Positions 25,215 through 33,216 of a stretch of DNA of 64,000 bases are shown one piece after another. The DNA lies in assembly GCA_964566425.1 (NCBI GenBank), contig CAZMIL010000001.1, forward strand, positions 28,928 to 92,927. The letters are read 5' to 3'. How positions within the stretch are numbered: position 1 is the first letter of the stretch; each line of letters opens with the position of its first letter. The DNA comes from CAZMIL01 sp964566425. GTDB lineage: Bacteria; Patescibacteriota; Microgenomatia; UBA1406; GWC2-37-13. The notes under the pieces were generated by a model. It had not been told where the DNA came from, ran no database searches, and was given only the letters and a program-made list of their open reading frames with translations. A program made the position numbers and the translations under genes.

Positions 25215-26162
25215 ATGAAAGTACTAATCACCGGAGTCGCAGGCTTTATCGGGTCAAATTTAGCCAAAAAATTGCTAGGGCAAGGAGATGAAGTCTGGGG
25301 CGTAGACAATTTTATTACCGGTTCACAACAGAATATCAATCTTTTAAACAATCAGCGCTTTCACTTTTTTAAAGGCAATATTGAGGACTTCGACTTCAAA
25401 GGAAAACTAGATAGCGTTGAGGTCATTTTTCATCTGGCTTCGCCTGCCTCCCCTTTCCAATATGCTAATCACCCCCTGCAAACGTTAACGACCAACAGTT
25501 GGGGAACTAAAAACCTACTCGAATTTATGGTTAAGAGCAAAAGTTCCCGCTTTGTTCTGGCTTCGACATCGGAAGTTTATGGCAGTCCCTTAATCCATCC
25601 CCAGACAGAGAATTATTGGGGAAATGTCAATCCCGTCGGAGAACGTTCCTGCTATGATGAAGGTAAACGCTTCTCAGAAGCACTAGCTACGACTTTTTTG
25701 CGTCTTTATGACCTTGATATTAGAATTGCTCGCATTTTTAATACTTACGGTCCGAACATGGAAAAAGATGATGGCAGAGTCATTTCCAATTTTATCTGTC
25801 AAAGTTTAGGCAAAAAACCCATTACTATCTACGGAGATGGTTTACAGACACGATCTTTTTGTTTTGTTTCCGACATGATTAGAGGCTTGATCTCATTAGG
25901 AACAGAAAACAAGCTCAAGGGAGAGATTGTCAATCTGGGGAATCCTGACGAAAGAACAATTCGTGAAATTGCCGAGTTGATTAAACAGAAAATCAAAACA
26001 TCCTCAAAAATCATTTTCAAGCCTAAAAGCAAGGATGATCCTGAACGCAGAAAACCCGATATCAGCAAGGCAATTAAATTATTGACTTGGAAGCCAGAAG
26101 TAAGCTTGGAAGACGGCCTGGATGAAACAATCAACTACTTTAAAAACAGATTTTTTGTATGA
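25215..26162 (+). CDS. UDP-glucuronate decarboxylase-like (UDP-xylose synthase) SDR
   Basis: 315 aa. ITGVAGFIGSNLAKKLL binds NAD. HLASPASPFQYANHPLQTL, STSEVYGSPLIHPQTENYWG, NVNPVGERSCYDEGKRFSEA and the RIFNTYGPNM segment are the hallmark of UDP-xylose synthases as opposed to epimerases. The catalytic Tyr-x3-Lys is YDEGK. Coupled with ugd just upstream. Its stop overlaps the next start (ATGA). Confidence 0.92.
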   Translation: MKVLITGVAGFIGSNLAKKLLGQGDEVWGVDNFITGSQQNINLLNNQRFHFFKGNIEDFDFKGKLDSVEVIFHLASPASPFQYANHPLQTLTTNSWGTKNLLEFMVKSKSSRFVLASTSEVYGSPLIHPQTENYWGNVNPVGERSCYDEGKRFSEALATTFLRLYDLDIRIARIFNTYGPNMEKDDGRVISNFICQSLGKKPITIYGDGLQTRSFCFVSDMIRGLISLGTENKLKGEIVNLGNPDERTIREIAELIKQKIKTSSKIIFKPKSKDDPERRKPDISKAIKLLTWKPEVSLEDGLDETINYFKNRFFV

Positions 26163-27271
26163 ATAAAGTAACCATCATCATTCCAACCTATAACGAAGTC
26201 GAAAATATCTCAAAAATTATTAAAGACATCTTTTCTCTGGCAAAAAGTCTCACCAACTGGCAGCTTAGTATTTTAATAGTTGATAGTTCCTCGCCTGATA
26301 AAACCGGCGACTCGGTGCGTAAACTGCAAACAACTTATTCTCGTCTTTACTTATTATCGACAAAAAAAGAAGGCTTAGGCCGAGCCTATCTGCGCGGTTT
26401 CACTTACGCTCTAAGTAAACTCAAAGCCGATGTCGTTTTTGAAATGGATGCCGATTTTTCACATAACCCTCAAGATATTCCTCGCTTTCTGGCTAAAATT
26501 GAGCAAGGAGCTGATTTTGTTATCGGCTCACGCTATATCAAAGGAGGATCCATTCCTGCCGATTGGAGCTGGGATCGCAAGTTTTTTTCGATAATCGGCA
26601 ATCTTGTTATCCGTCTCGGCTTTATGAAGCTCGGGATTACCGATTGGACTTCCGGTTTTCGGGCAATCAAATCCTGGGTAGTCGAATCAAGCCTGCAACG
26701 TTTGGAAAAATATTCCGGCTACGTTTTCCAGGTTGCGCTCCTTGATGAAAGTTTGAAAAAAAATGCCAAAGTCAGTGAAATCCCTATTCAGTTTATTGAC
26801 CGTAAATATGGCGTATCTAAAATTAATTCTTTTCAATACACTTCTCAAACTCTCTTGTACGTCTTCAGTCACTCTTCTTTTATCCGCTATGTTCTGGTTG
26901 GTCTTTCGGGGACAGTTATCGATTTTGGACTTTCCTTCATTTTGATTGAAAAAGTTCGCCTATTTATTTGGCTGTCAACCATGATCAGCGCCGAGACTGC
27001 GATTATTTTTAATTTCATCCTTAATAATTTCTGGAGCTTTGCCCACAAAAAATTAGCCGGAGGGACCGGTTATATTCTTAAGAAATTCTTTCATTTTAAC
27101 CTTATTTCGTTGGGAGGGCTACTCATTCAAACTTTTGGAATTACTTATCTCGCTTATCTATTTGGAATGCGTTGGTGGTTCGTCTATAAATTCTTTATTC
27201 TTGCCTTAATCATTATTCCCTATTCATATATTCTTTACAACAAGATTGTCTGGAAGACAAAGACTAAGTAA
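26159..27271 (+). CDS. Polyprenyl-phosphate glycosyltransferase fused to a GtrA-like membrane domain
   Basis: 370 aa. The N-terminal about 235 residues are a DPM1-like family 2 transferase: IIIPTYNEVENI, VVFEMDADFSHNP (DxD) and GSRYIKGGSIPADW. The C-terminal part (from FIRYVLVGLSGTVIDFGLSF) is a four-segment GtrA-like domain with NFILNNFWSFAH. It would load a sugar onto polyprenyl phosphate, the donor type used by GT-C enzymes such as the one at 17572. It is last of the sugar operon; the next gene converges with a 2-bp gap. Confidence 0.92.
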   Translation: MNKVTIIIPTYNEVENISKIIKDIFSLAKSLTNWQLSILIVDSSSPDKTGDSVRKLQTTYSRLYLLSTKKEGLGRAYLRGFTYALSKLKADVVFEMDADFSHNPQDIPRFLAKIEQGADFVIGSRYIKGGSIPADWSWDRKFFSIIGNLVIRLGFMKLGITDWTSGFRAIKSWVVESSLQRLEKYSGYVFQVALLDESLKKNAKVSEIPIQFIDRKYGVSKINSFQYTSQTLLYVFSHSSFIRYVLVGLSGTVIDFGLSFILIEKVRLFIWLSTMISAETAIIFNFILNNFWSFAHKKLAGGTGYILKKFFHFNLISLGGLLIQTFGITYLAYLFGMRWWFVYKFFILALIIIPYSYILYNKIVWKTKTK

Positions 27272-27273
27272 GT

Positions 27274-28140
27274 TTATTGCACTTTTTCTGTATATTCAAC
27301 CGAGATCCAGCCCTCTTTGTTGGGTTCATAGCTGATTCTATACCAGTTATTTTTTTCTTCAAGAACGTCAAAAGTTTGGCCCGGCTTAACTTGTGCCTCT
27401 TCGGACGCTGAGATCGAGGCGTCGTCGCGGACACGCAAAAAACCTGTGGGCGTATCTTTAATCTTGACTGTATATAAAATTTTGTTGGGTTTGTTGCTTG
27501 TTTGTGTGTTTAGATTGGCCGCTGGTGTCGCTTGTTTTTGACTCAAATCCACTGCCAACTTAAAAGTAGCATTGGTCCTGTAACCTTCAACGACGTTAAT
27601 TTTTTCGGTTCGTGGGAAAAAACCTGGAAGATAAACGTTAATCTCGTGAGTCCCTTTGGGTACATCTTGAAGCACCATGCTGGCGACACCTTTTTCATCA
27701 TTATCCAGCTTAACAATTGCTCCGTTGGGGTCGGTATCAATTGCGATCTCTCCTGTTCCCGATTGGCCGGCATTGTTCATTTTGGTGGGATAAAAAATTT
27801 CACCGGCCGAGGTGAGATCAGTTGTCCCCAACTCTCTATTCACATATGTCAAGGAATTTTTATAGACTGTCACTTTGCCTTGCCAAGTTGCTGTGTTACT
27901 AGCTATGCCTTCGGGAATAAGCTTGAGCGTATAGTCTCCTATTTTATATCTGCTATCAAAAGGCGTCTTGCCAATATCAACATTGTCTATAAATAAAGTC
28001 GCCTCCGGGGAAGAGTTAACTTTCAATTCTCCATATTGGCTAGTTTTATCGAAAAAGAAATATTTTGCAAAAACAAAGAGAATAAAAATAAAAAAAAGAG
28101 TGGTAAAAAGAATTATTTTGCCGCGAGCACTTGCTCTCAT
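27274..28140 (-). CDS. Membrane-anchored PEGA and SH3 domain protein
   Basis: 288 aa. One N-terminal membrane segment (residues about 9-30) anchors an outside region. Two PEGA-type modules are visible: ELKVNSSPEATLFIDNVDIG near 38-57 and EIAIDTDPNGAIVKLDNDEK near 131-150. A bacterial SH3 domain ends the protein (GFLRVRDDASISASEEAQVK ... NNWYRISYEPNKEGWISVEY). Such proteins bind the cell wall or surface polymers. Its start has TAAAAT 9 nt upstream with a -35 TTGATT at 17 bp. Confidence 0.85.
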   Translation of the reverse strand: MRASARGKIILFTTLFFIFILFVFAKYFFFDKTSQYGELKVNSSPEATLFIDNVDIGKTPFDSRYKIGDYTLKLIPEGIASNTATWQGKVTVYKNSLTYVNRELGTTDLTSAGEIFYPTKMNNAGQSGTGEIAIDTDPNGAIVKLDNDEKGVASMVLQDVPKGTHEINVYLPGFFPRTEKINVVEGYRTNATFKLAVDLSQKQATPAANLNTQTSNKPNKILYTVKIKDTPTGFLRVRDDASISASEEAQVKPGQTFDVLEEKNNWYRISYEPNKEGWISVEYTEKVQ

Positions 28141-28149
28141 GGTGGTAAT

Positions 28150-28178
28150 ATTTTAGTACTCGCCGAAAGACAAATCAA
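28150..28178 (-). promoter_or_regulatory. Promoter of the PEGA/SH3 gene
   Basis: Minus strand: -35 TTGATT (28173-28178), 17-bp spacer, -10 TAAAAT (28150-28155), ending 9 nt before the ATG at 28140. The -35 abuts the end of the upstream 28179-28433 gene. Confidence 0.55.
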
Positions 28179-28433
28179 TCAAGCTTTGATTATAAAAACT
28201 TCGTCTCCATCTTTGGCTTTCTGCTCGACTTTTATCCCAACTGTGTCACCTTTTTTCGCTTTAGAAACGGCCGCATGTTCAATCTGCATCGAATCCACTT
28301 TCTGATTGAATTCTTTACCATGCCCAACAACCTTGATCTCATCGCCAACTGCTAAGTCGCCGCTTAGATCTACCACTGCTACACCAACGTGATCATAATA
28401 ATGAGTTACTTTTCCCACTTTGCTATCTGCCAT
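28179..28433 (-). CDS. Stand-alone EF-Tu domain-2-like protein
   Basis: 84 aa. The whole protein is a single translation-factor beta-barrel: VGKVTHYYDHVGVAVVDLSG, LAVGDEIKVVGHGKEFNQKV, DSMQIEH, then AKKGDTVGIKV. This equals domain 2 of EF-Tu/IF2/EF-G without a GTPase domain. Small proteins of this kind are annotated as translation elongation factor-like in archaea and CPR; their role is not established. It has an unusually strong Shine-Dalgarno (AAAGGGGGGTGA, 8 bases before the ATG), unlike its leaderless neighbours. Confidence 0.8.
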   Translation of the reverse strand: MADSKVGKVTHYYDHVGVAVVDLSGDLAVGDEIKVVGHGKEFNQKVDSMQIEHAAVSKAKKGDTVGIKVEQKAKDGDEVFIIKA

Positions 28434-28487
28434 CTTCTTCTCACCCCCCTTTGTTATAATCTATGATAGCATAAAAAATGCGCCTAA

Positions 28488-28493
28488 TATAAT
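28488..28493 (+). promoter_or_regulatory. -10 element of the zincin gene
   Basis: TATAAT on the plus strand, ending 10 nt before the ATG at 28504. It is part of a divergent region with the EF-Tu-like gene, whose minus-strand -10 is probably TATCAT (28463-28468) with a TG extension. Confidence 0.45.
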
Positions 28494-28503
28494 TTTATTT
28501 ATT

Positions 28504-28854
28504 ATGTATAGTGTAAGCAATTCCGAGTTTGAATCTATGATCAGCGATTCCCTTGATTCGCTCCCAGTCGAAATCCAAACAAAAATGGAAAACGTCGAGC
28601 TCATCCTTGAAGACGAAGACGTTGTTGCCCCTGATCTCCTTGGACTATATCAGGGCGTGCCTCAGCCGAGTCGCGGGAGTTATTACTCTTGGGTTTTGCC
28701 AGACAAAATCACTATCTTTAAAAAAACTATTGAAAATCACGCTTGCGACGCTCAGCATTTGGCACAACTTGTTCAGCACGTAGTTAGGCACGAAATCGCC
28801 CACCATTTTGGTTACTCTGATGAAGAGATAAACAAAAAGACAAAATCTATTTAA
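28504..28854 (+). CDS. Zincin-like metallopeptidase family protein
   Basis: 116 aa from the ATG at 28504, chosen because TATAAT lies 10 nt upstream and the longer frame overlaps the divergent gene. The metal-binding motif is HVVRHEIAHHFGYSDEEI near the C-terminus, with PDKITIFKKTIE before it. This matches the small PF06262-like (zincin_1) family, whose peptidase activity is not well shown. The 3' end overlaps the AlkA-like gene by 8 bp, tail to tail. Confidence 0.85.
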   Translation: MYSVSNSEFESMISDSLDSLPVEIQTKMENVELILEDEDVVAPDLLGLYQGVPQPSRGSYYSWVLPDKITIFKKTIENHACDAQHLAQLVQHVVRHEIAHHFGYSDEEINKKTKSI

Positions 28855-29446
28855 CTTCAAGAATTCTCCACAAGACAAGACTAGCGTAGGTACGATAAGG
28901 TTTCCATTTAGCAATGATTTCCCCGACCTGTTTAACACTTGGTTCTTTTTTGAAACCGTAGATCTGTTTAATCGCCTTTCTTAGACCTAAATCTCCGTGT
29001 GAGAAAACATCTTCTCTCCCTAATCCGAAGATCAAAAACATCTCTGCCGACCAAGGACCGATGCCTTTGACTTTAATCAATTCTTTGATTACATCCTCGT
29101 CTGATTGTTTTTTCAGGCTGTCCAAATCCAACTCGCCAGAATTCACTTTTTTGGCCAAGTCTTTGAGCGCTTTCACTTTTGCTTTAGAGGTGCCACATGA
29201 TTTAATTTTCAACTCACTTAATCGTAAGAGGGTTTTGGGGCTAATTTTTTTGTCTGGGAAAAGATTCTCAAGACGATCAAAAATTGTGTCGGCTGCTTTT
29301 CCAGAAAGTTGCTGGCTGATGATTATCTCGCAGAGTTCGGAGAATAAATCGTCAGGTAAATAATTAAACTCAACTTTTATTTTTTCTATATATGAAAAAA
29401 GGGTTGAATCGTGTTTTTTGAAGTGATTCCTAATAATCTGATTCAT
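28847..29446 (-). CDS. DNA-3-methyladenine glycosylase (AlkA-like, HhH-GPD)
   Basis: 199 aa. A helix-hairpin-helix glycosylase: the hairpin is LIKVKGIGPWSAEMFLIF and the catalytic aspartate is in FSHGDLGLRKAI, as in AlkA. It lacks the iron-sulfur cysteines of EndoIII. It removes alkylated purines in base-excision repair. The N-terminal AlkA extra domain is missing, giving a short form. The start overlaps the 3' end of the 29430 gene by 17 bp. Confidence 0.9.
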   Translation of the reverse strand: MNQIIRNHFKKHDSTLFSYIEKIKVEFNYLPDDLFSELCEIIISQQLSGKAADTIFDRLENLFPDKKISPKTLLRLSELKIKSCGTSKAKVKALKDLAKKVNSGELDLDSLKKQSDEDVIKELIKVKGIGPWSAEMFLIFGLGREDVFSHGDLGLRKAIKQIYGFKKEPSVKQVGEIIAKWKPYRTYASLVLWRILEVK

Positions 29447-29915
29447 AAAGCTCTTTTGTTATTTTTTTAAGATAATCAATTAGTTCACTTAGTTCATTAT
29501 TTGAAATCTGCTCAGATTTCTGCTCAAAAATCTCTCTATCCGGCCACTTGTTATTATTTTCGTTTTCGTCGCCTGGTATTTCCAAATAAATCTGAGAACA
29601 AATTGATTGATCGTAATAAAGATTTATTTCTTTAACAAGTTCAGGCTCTGTTCCATCGATATCCTCATAAATAGGTAAATCTTCTATCATAACTGTTACT
29701 ATGGGCAAATATTTTATTTTTTTTCTTTTGGGGTCCGAGAGTAGACCAATGTGAAAAATTTTTTCTCCTTTATCGTCTAATAATGGAAATTGGTTCTGTT
29801 TATAACCATCTTCCATCCAGCCATCTTCGGCCAATTTCGCACAATAACTGAAAAAGAGCGAGAGATTTTGTTTACTTGGTCGCTCATATGTGTCGGCGGA
29901 AAGTCTTTCCCTCAT
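29430..29915 (-). CDS. Hypothetical acidic protein (161 aa)
   Basis: Not recognised. A soluble, acidic protein with a central beta-rich part (KYLPIVTVMIEDLPIYEDID) and a helical C-terminus (ELSELIDYLKKITKELYES). The N-terminus MRERLSAD resembles that of the small ORF at 9000. TAGGAT 6 nt before the ATG may be its -10. It overlaps the AlkA gene by 17 bp, so the two are co-transcribed. Confidence 0.65.
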   Translation of the reverse strand: MRERLSADTYERPSKQNLSLFFSYCAKLAEDGWMEDGYKQNQFPLLDDKGEKIFHIGLLSDPKRKKIKYLPIVTVMIEDLPIYEDIDGTEPELVKEINLYYDQSICSQIYLEIPGDENENNNKWPDREIFEQKSEQISNNELSELIDYLKKITKELYESDY

Positions 29916-29947
29916 AGTAAAATCCTACATAACTAAAAAAGTAAATA

Positions 29948-30640
29948 TCAAGCCAACTTCTGTTGCAGAAAAGCAAGTGCTTGTTTTATATCTCCTCTTT
30001 TTAGATGTTTATATACGTCTAACTTAATCCTATCCTTAATCCAGTTATCCATCATAATAAACTCTGTAAGTTTGAGTAAAAGCTGTAAAACTTCGAGATA
30101 CTGTTGTTTATCTGCAAACTCGTTAAAATTATATTCAACGAACGTTTGTAGATTTGCATTAAGTTTTTCATCAAAATTTTGTAGTCTACGTACTTCTTCT
30201 TTTTCCATCTGCTTGCGTTGAGCAGCCAGGTCTTCGTCTATGAATCTTCTGTCCCCAGTTTCTAACTGCTCTATCTGTTCCTGGAGCCATTTTATGCGCT
30301 TTGAGATATGCGTCTTAAATAACCACCCGACCATATATTTGATCTGTGGAGATTCTGCTTGCCAATGATTAATTTTTGCATAACTGCTAAATAAAGTCGG
30401 AAGTAATTGGTTCAAGGCATTTTGCTTATATAATCTGGCGGTAAAAGTCCCATCTTCGCTAAGAATTCTGTTGTAAGGAGCGAATCTCAAACTCCCTATA
30501 ACAAAACGCATGTCAGGATGTTCAAAAGGAAGCTCGACAAGTTCGGAAATATCCTTCTTAATTTTTGTCAGAAATTTACCCCTTTTGCTGACTTGTTGAG
30601 CCTCCGGAACGACTACGACTAACTCTTTTTGGTTAAGCAT
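29948..30640 (-). CDS. Hypothetical helical protein (230 aa)
   Basis: Not recognised. Soluble and mostly helical, with a probable coiled coil at about residues 115-160 (KRIKWLQEQIEQLETGDRRF ... KQMEKEEVRRLQNFDEKLNA). No signal peptide or membrane segment. A promoter with -35 TTGAAT, 16-bp spacer and TATAAT lies upstream; the -10 ends 16 nt before the ATG. The 29915 gene follows 32 bp downstream. Confidence 0.65.
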   Translation of the reverse strand: MLNQKELVVVVPEAQQVSKRGKFLTKIKKDISELVELPFEHPDMRFVIGSLRFAPYNRILSEDGTFTARLYKQNALNQLLPTLFSSYAKINHWQAESPQIKYMVGWLFKTHISKRIKWLQEQIEQLETGDRRFIDEDLAAQRKQMEKEEVRRLQNFDEKLNANLQTFVEYNFNEFADKQQYLEVLQLLLKLTEFIMMDNWIKDRIKLDVYKHLKRGDIKQALAFLQQKLA

Positions 30641-30687
30641 AGGAGAATAGCTTATTATTATACTCCATTTAGCTTTTGATTCAAGGG

Positions 30688-30715
30688 TTGACTTATAGAA
30701 TTTATTATTTATAAT
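30688..30715 (+). promoter_or_regulatory. Promoter of the LytR_C gene
   Basis: Plus strand: -35 TTGACT (30688-30693), 16-bp spacer, -10 TATAAT (30710-30715). The ATG is at 30735, 19 nt past the -10, giving an about 12-nt leader without a Shine-Dalgarno. The minus-strand promoter of the 30640 gene overlaps this region. Confidence 0.65.
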
Positions 30716-30734
30716 AAGTTTAGAAAAGATATAT

Positions 30735-31274
30735 ATGGATGACTTTACTGCTCCTGCGCCAAAAAAAAACAGAACGGGTTTGATTATAACTGTTATTGTT
30801 GTTCTTTTGTTGGCTCTCGGCGGTTATTATTTCTTTAAGATGCAGACAAAAAAAGCTCAACTTAAACCAACACCAACCCCAACTTTTACTCCCACAGAAG
30901 CGCCTACAGAAACTCCTACTTCAACTCCTAGCGGCACGCTGACACCAAGTGCAACCGCTTCCCCAACTATCAGGCCGACTACGGGAGCCGTTAGCAAAGC
31001 TACAGAATTAAATGTACAGATTCTTAACGGGAGCGGAACAGTTGGGGCGGCTGGCGAAGTCAGAGACCATCTAACTTCCGAGGGTTACAAAAATATTGAC
31101 ACTGGTAACGCAGATAACTTTGACTACACCAACATTACCATTAATATCAAAGAATCGCGAAAGGATTTTTTGACCGATATCGAAGACGCTCTCAAGGATA
31201 AATACACCATCGGAAGTACGGGAACTCTAAGCGCCGACTCCAACTACGATGTCGTGATCACTGTCGGGAAATAA
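30735..31274 (+). CDS. Membrane-anchored LytR C-terminal domain protein
   Basis: 179 aa. A short cytoplasmic start, one membrane segment (GLIITVIVVLLLALGGYYFF), then an extracellular Thr/Pro-rich linker of about 45 residues with repeated TPT and TPS units, then a LytR_C domain (LNVQILNGSGTVGAAGEVRD ... NYDVVITVGK). The LytR catalytic domain is absent. Such proteins are thought to act at the cell wall, but the role of the isolated domain is unclear. The linker could be glycosylated, by inference. The 3' end overlaps the FemAB-like gene by 17 bp. Confidence 0.88.
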   Translation: MDDFTAPAPKKNRTGLIITVIVVLLLALGGYYFFKMQTKKAQLKPTPTPTFTPTEAPTETPTSTPSGTLTPSATASPTIRPTTGAVSKATELNVQILNGSGTVGAAGEVRDHLTSEGYKNIDTGNADNFDYTNITINIKESRKDFLTDIEDALKDKYTIGSTGTLSADSNYDVVITVGK

Positions 31275-32241
31275 CTACTTTATAGAGCTTGAGATTTTTC
31301 GCTCCCAAATCGTATTTATAACGCTCTTTACCACGTAAAAAATCATAACGGATTTTTTTGTCTCTAATTGCCTGTTTAATCTTAAAAGCCTGCAATAATA
31401 GCCCAACACTATAATAGTTATATTCCGGATCATAGCCAGAATTATAGGCAAAAATTTTATCTTCAAGTTCAAAAGTCATTAACGCGGCGACATTTTTGTC
31501 TTCAATCTGTAAGAAACACAAATTAGTTTCCCAGTTTTCTTTTTTTACCTGAAACAAGTCCTTGAAAAAGTTTTTCATTTCTTGACTCATGAATTTATTT
31601 TTCTGCGGATCGGATAAACGATGCAGTCTAATAAATTCCTCGAAATCCTGTTCAACCGTCTCTTCACTACAAACTCGAAAATTTTTAATCATATCGAGTC
31701 TGTTCATTTTTCGTTTCAACTCTTTTCTATCCTTTCTGTCCAAAGACGTCAAGTATTCACCCCAAGTCGCTGGCAGCTCTATATAGGGAGCTACTTCTTG
31801 CTGTTTAATAGTCTGGGATTCAAAGTTGAATTCTCCGTTAATCAATCCCATATAAAGAGTCGCATCCTCGCGCAGATAATCCAATTGTAAACTCAAAAAA
31901 TTATTTTCTTTAAACCACTCCCAAATTCTTCGCCACGCTTCAAGCATCTCCGATTTGACGCGCCGTTTAAAATATAACGCTCCATAATCGGTTACTTCCT
32001 CGCCTGAAAGTACCGGTTTCATCCCCAATAACAACACTTTGCGATCGCTTTGCTCAAAAGCTCCATAACCGATTATCTCTTCCCCGTCAAAAATACCCAA
32101 GAGAATGATTTCTTCCTGTTTGCAAAAATGTTTAGCAAAAGTTTCTAAATACCAAATGCTTTGAAAAAGGGCGTATTTGTTTTCGGGCAAACGATAACTT
32201 TTCAATTCTTGAAAAGTGGCAATCTTTCTAACTAACAACAT
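31258..32241 (-). CDS. FemAB/GNAT-fold acyltransferase-like protein
   Basis: 327 aa. The pattern ATWGEYLTSLDRKDRKELKRKM, EFIRLHRLSDPQKNKFMSQE and DKIFAYNSGYDPEYNYYSVG with GLLLQAFKIKQAI and YDFLRGKERYKYDLGAK is that of FemAB/CelD-like proteins with paired GNAT folds. They attach amino acids or acyl groups to cell-wall or surface precursors. TAGAAT with a TG extension ends 9 nt before the ATG, back to back with the PIG-L gene promoter. Confidence 0.85.
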   Translation of the reverse strand: MLLVRKIATFQELKSYRLPENKYALFQSIWYLETFAKHFCKQEEIILLGIFDGEEIIGYGAFEQSDRKVLLLGMKPVLSGEEVTDYGALYFKRRVKSEMLEAWRRIWEWFKENNFLSLQLDYLREDATLYMGLINGEFNFESQTIKQQEVAPYIELPATWGEYLTSLDRKDRKELKRKMNRLDMIKNFRVCSEETVEQDFEEFIRLHRLSDPQKNKFMSQEMKNFFKDLFQVKKENWETNLCFLQIEDKNVAALMTFELEDKIFAYNSGYDPEYNYYSVGLLLQAFKIKQAIRDKKIRYDFLRGKERYKYDLGAKNLKLYKVVISRQ

Positions 32242-32278
32242 AAGATTAATATTCTAACACAAGTGCTATAATAGCCTC

Positions 32279-32980
32279 ATGAAGATCTTATTGGTTTTTG
32301 CACACCCCGACGATGAAACATTTTCTTCTTCCGGGACTATTGCTTTGTTGACTAAAAAAGGTTGGATTGCCAAATTAATCATGGTCACACGCGGAGAGGC
32401 CGGAATGCTCGGCGATCCTCCTTTTACTTCCCAAAAGAACTTAGGTAAAGTTAGAGAAAAGGAATTGAGAAAGGCTGCCAAAATTATCCGTATCTTAAAA
32501 ATCTATTTTTTGGGGTTCAAAGATGGCACTTTGCATAAAATTCCCCAAAAGAAACTTTTAGTTAGAATTCTACCACTGATAAAAAAAGAGAAACCAGACG
32601 TTGTTTTGACTTTTGATGAGCATGGAATCTCAAAGCACCCAGACCATATAGTCGTCTCTAAGGTAACAACTTTGGCATTTTATGCATATATGAAAAACGC
32701 TAAAAAGCATGTCCGCCTTTATCATGTCGTTCTTCCAGAAAGCAGCAATAAAAAATTCGTGGCTGCAGGTTTCAGATATGATTATTTCGGGGGCATGAAA
32801 CCAACTCCCGATAAAGAAATTACTACCAATGTCAATATCAATAAAACTTTCAAGGCCAAAATTAGAGCTATGAAAGCTCATCTGACACAAAAACAAGATT
32901 GGGAAAGGTTATTAAAACGCAATGAATTACTTGCAGGAAATTGGGAACATTTTAAACTTATTGCGGAAAATACAATTTAG
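32279..32980 (+). CDS. PIG-L/LmbE family deacetylase
   Basis: 233 aa. The metal-binding motif AHPDDETFSSSGTI is at the N-terminus and HGISKHPDHIVVSK supplies the second His site, as in GlcNAc-PI, mycothiol and bacillithiol deacetylases. It would remove an acetyl group from an N-acetyl sugar; the substrate is not known. TATAAT with a TG extension lies just 6 nt before the ATG. Three small genes follow within 15 bp of each other. Confidence 0.92.
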   Translation: MKILLVFAHPDDETFSSSGTIALLTKKGWIAKLIMVTRGEAGMLGDPPFTSQKNLGKVREKELRKAAKIIRILKIYFLGFKDGTLHKIPQKKLLVRILPLIKKEKPDVVLTFDEHGISKHPDHIVVSKVTTLAFYAYMKNAKKHVRLYHVVLPESSNKKFVAAGFRYDYFGGMKPTPDKEITTNVNINKTFKAKIRAMKAHLTQKQDWERLLKRNELLAGNWEHFKLIAENTI

Positions 32981-32992
32981 TCTGTCTACAGG

Positions 32993-33214
32993 ATGATTGC
33001 CAATCAGACTGTGCGTTATTTTATCAAAATAGTTAAAGACTCCAAAGAACTCAATCAAAAAGAGAAAGATGTTTTGATTGCGCGCCTTGAGGAAAAGACT
33101 CTAGAAAAAATAGGCAAAAAATATAAATTAACAGCCGAGCGCATCAGACAAATCGAAGAAGTAGCAATCAAAAAATTCCTTGCCAAAATCAACCAATTAT
33201 TTCTTTTTAATTAA
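32993..33214 (+). CDS. Stand-alone sigma-70 region 4-like protein
   Basis: 73 aa. It consists almost wholly of a sigma region 4 helix-turn-helix: LNQKEKDVLIARLEEKTLEK, then IGKKYKLTAERIRQIEEVAI, matching the RpoD signature GVTRERIRQIE. Regions 2 and 3 are absent. It could be a transcription regulator or an RNA polymerase-binding accessory factor. It lies between the PIG-L and YjbQ genes with gaps of 12 and 2 bp. Confidence 0.8.
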   Translation: MIANQTVRYFIKIVKDSKELNQKEKDVLIARLEEKTLEKIGKKYKLTAERIRQIEEVAIKKFLAKINQLFLFN

Positions 33215-33216
33215 AG

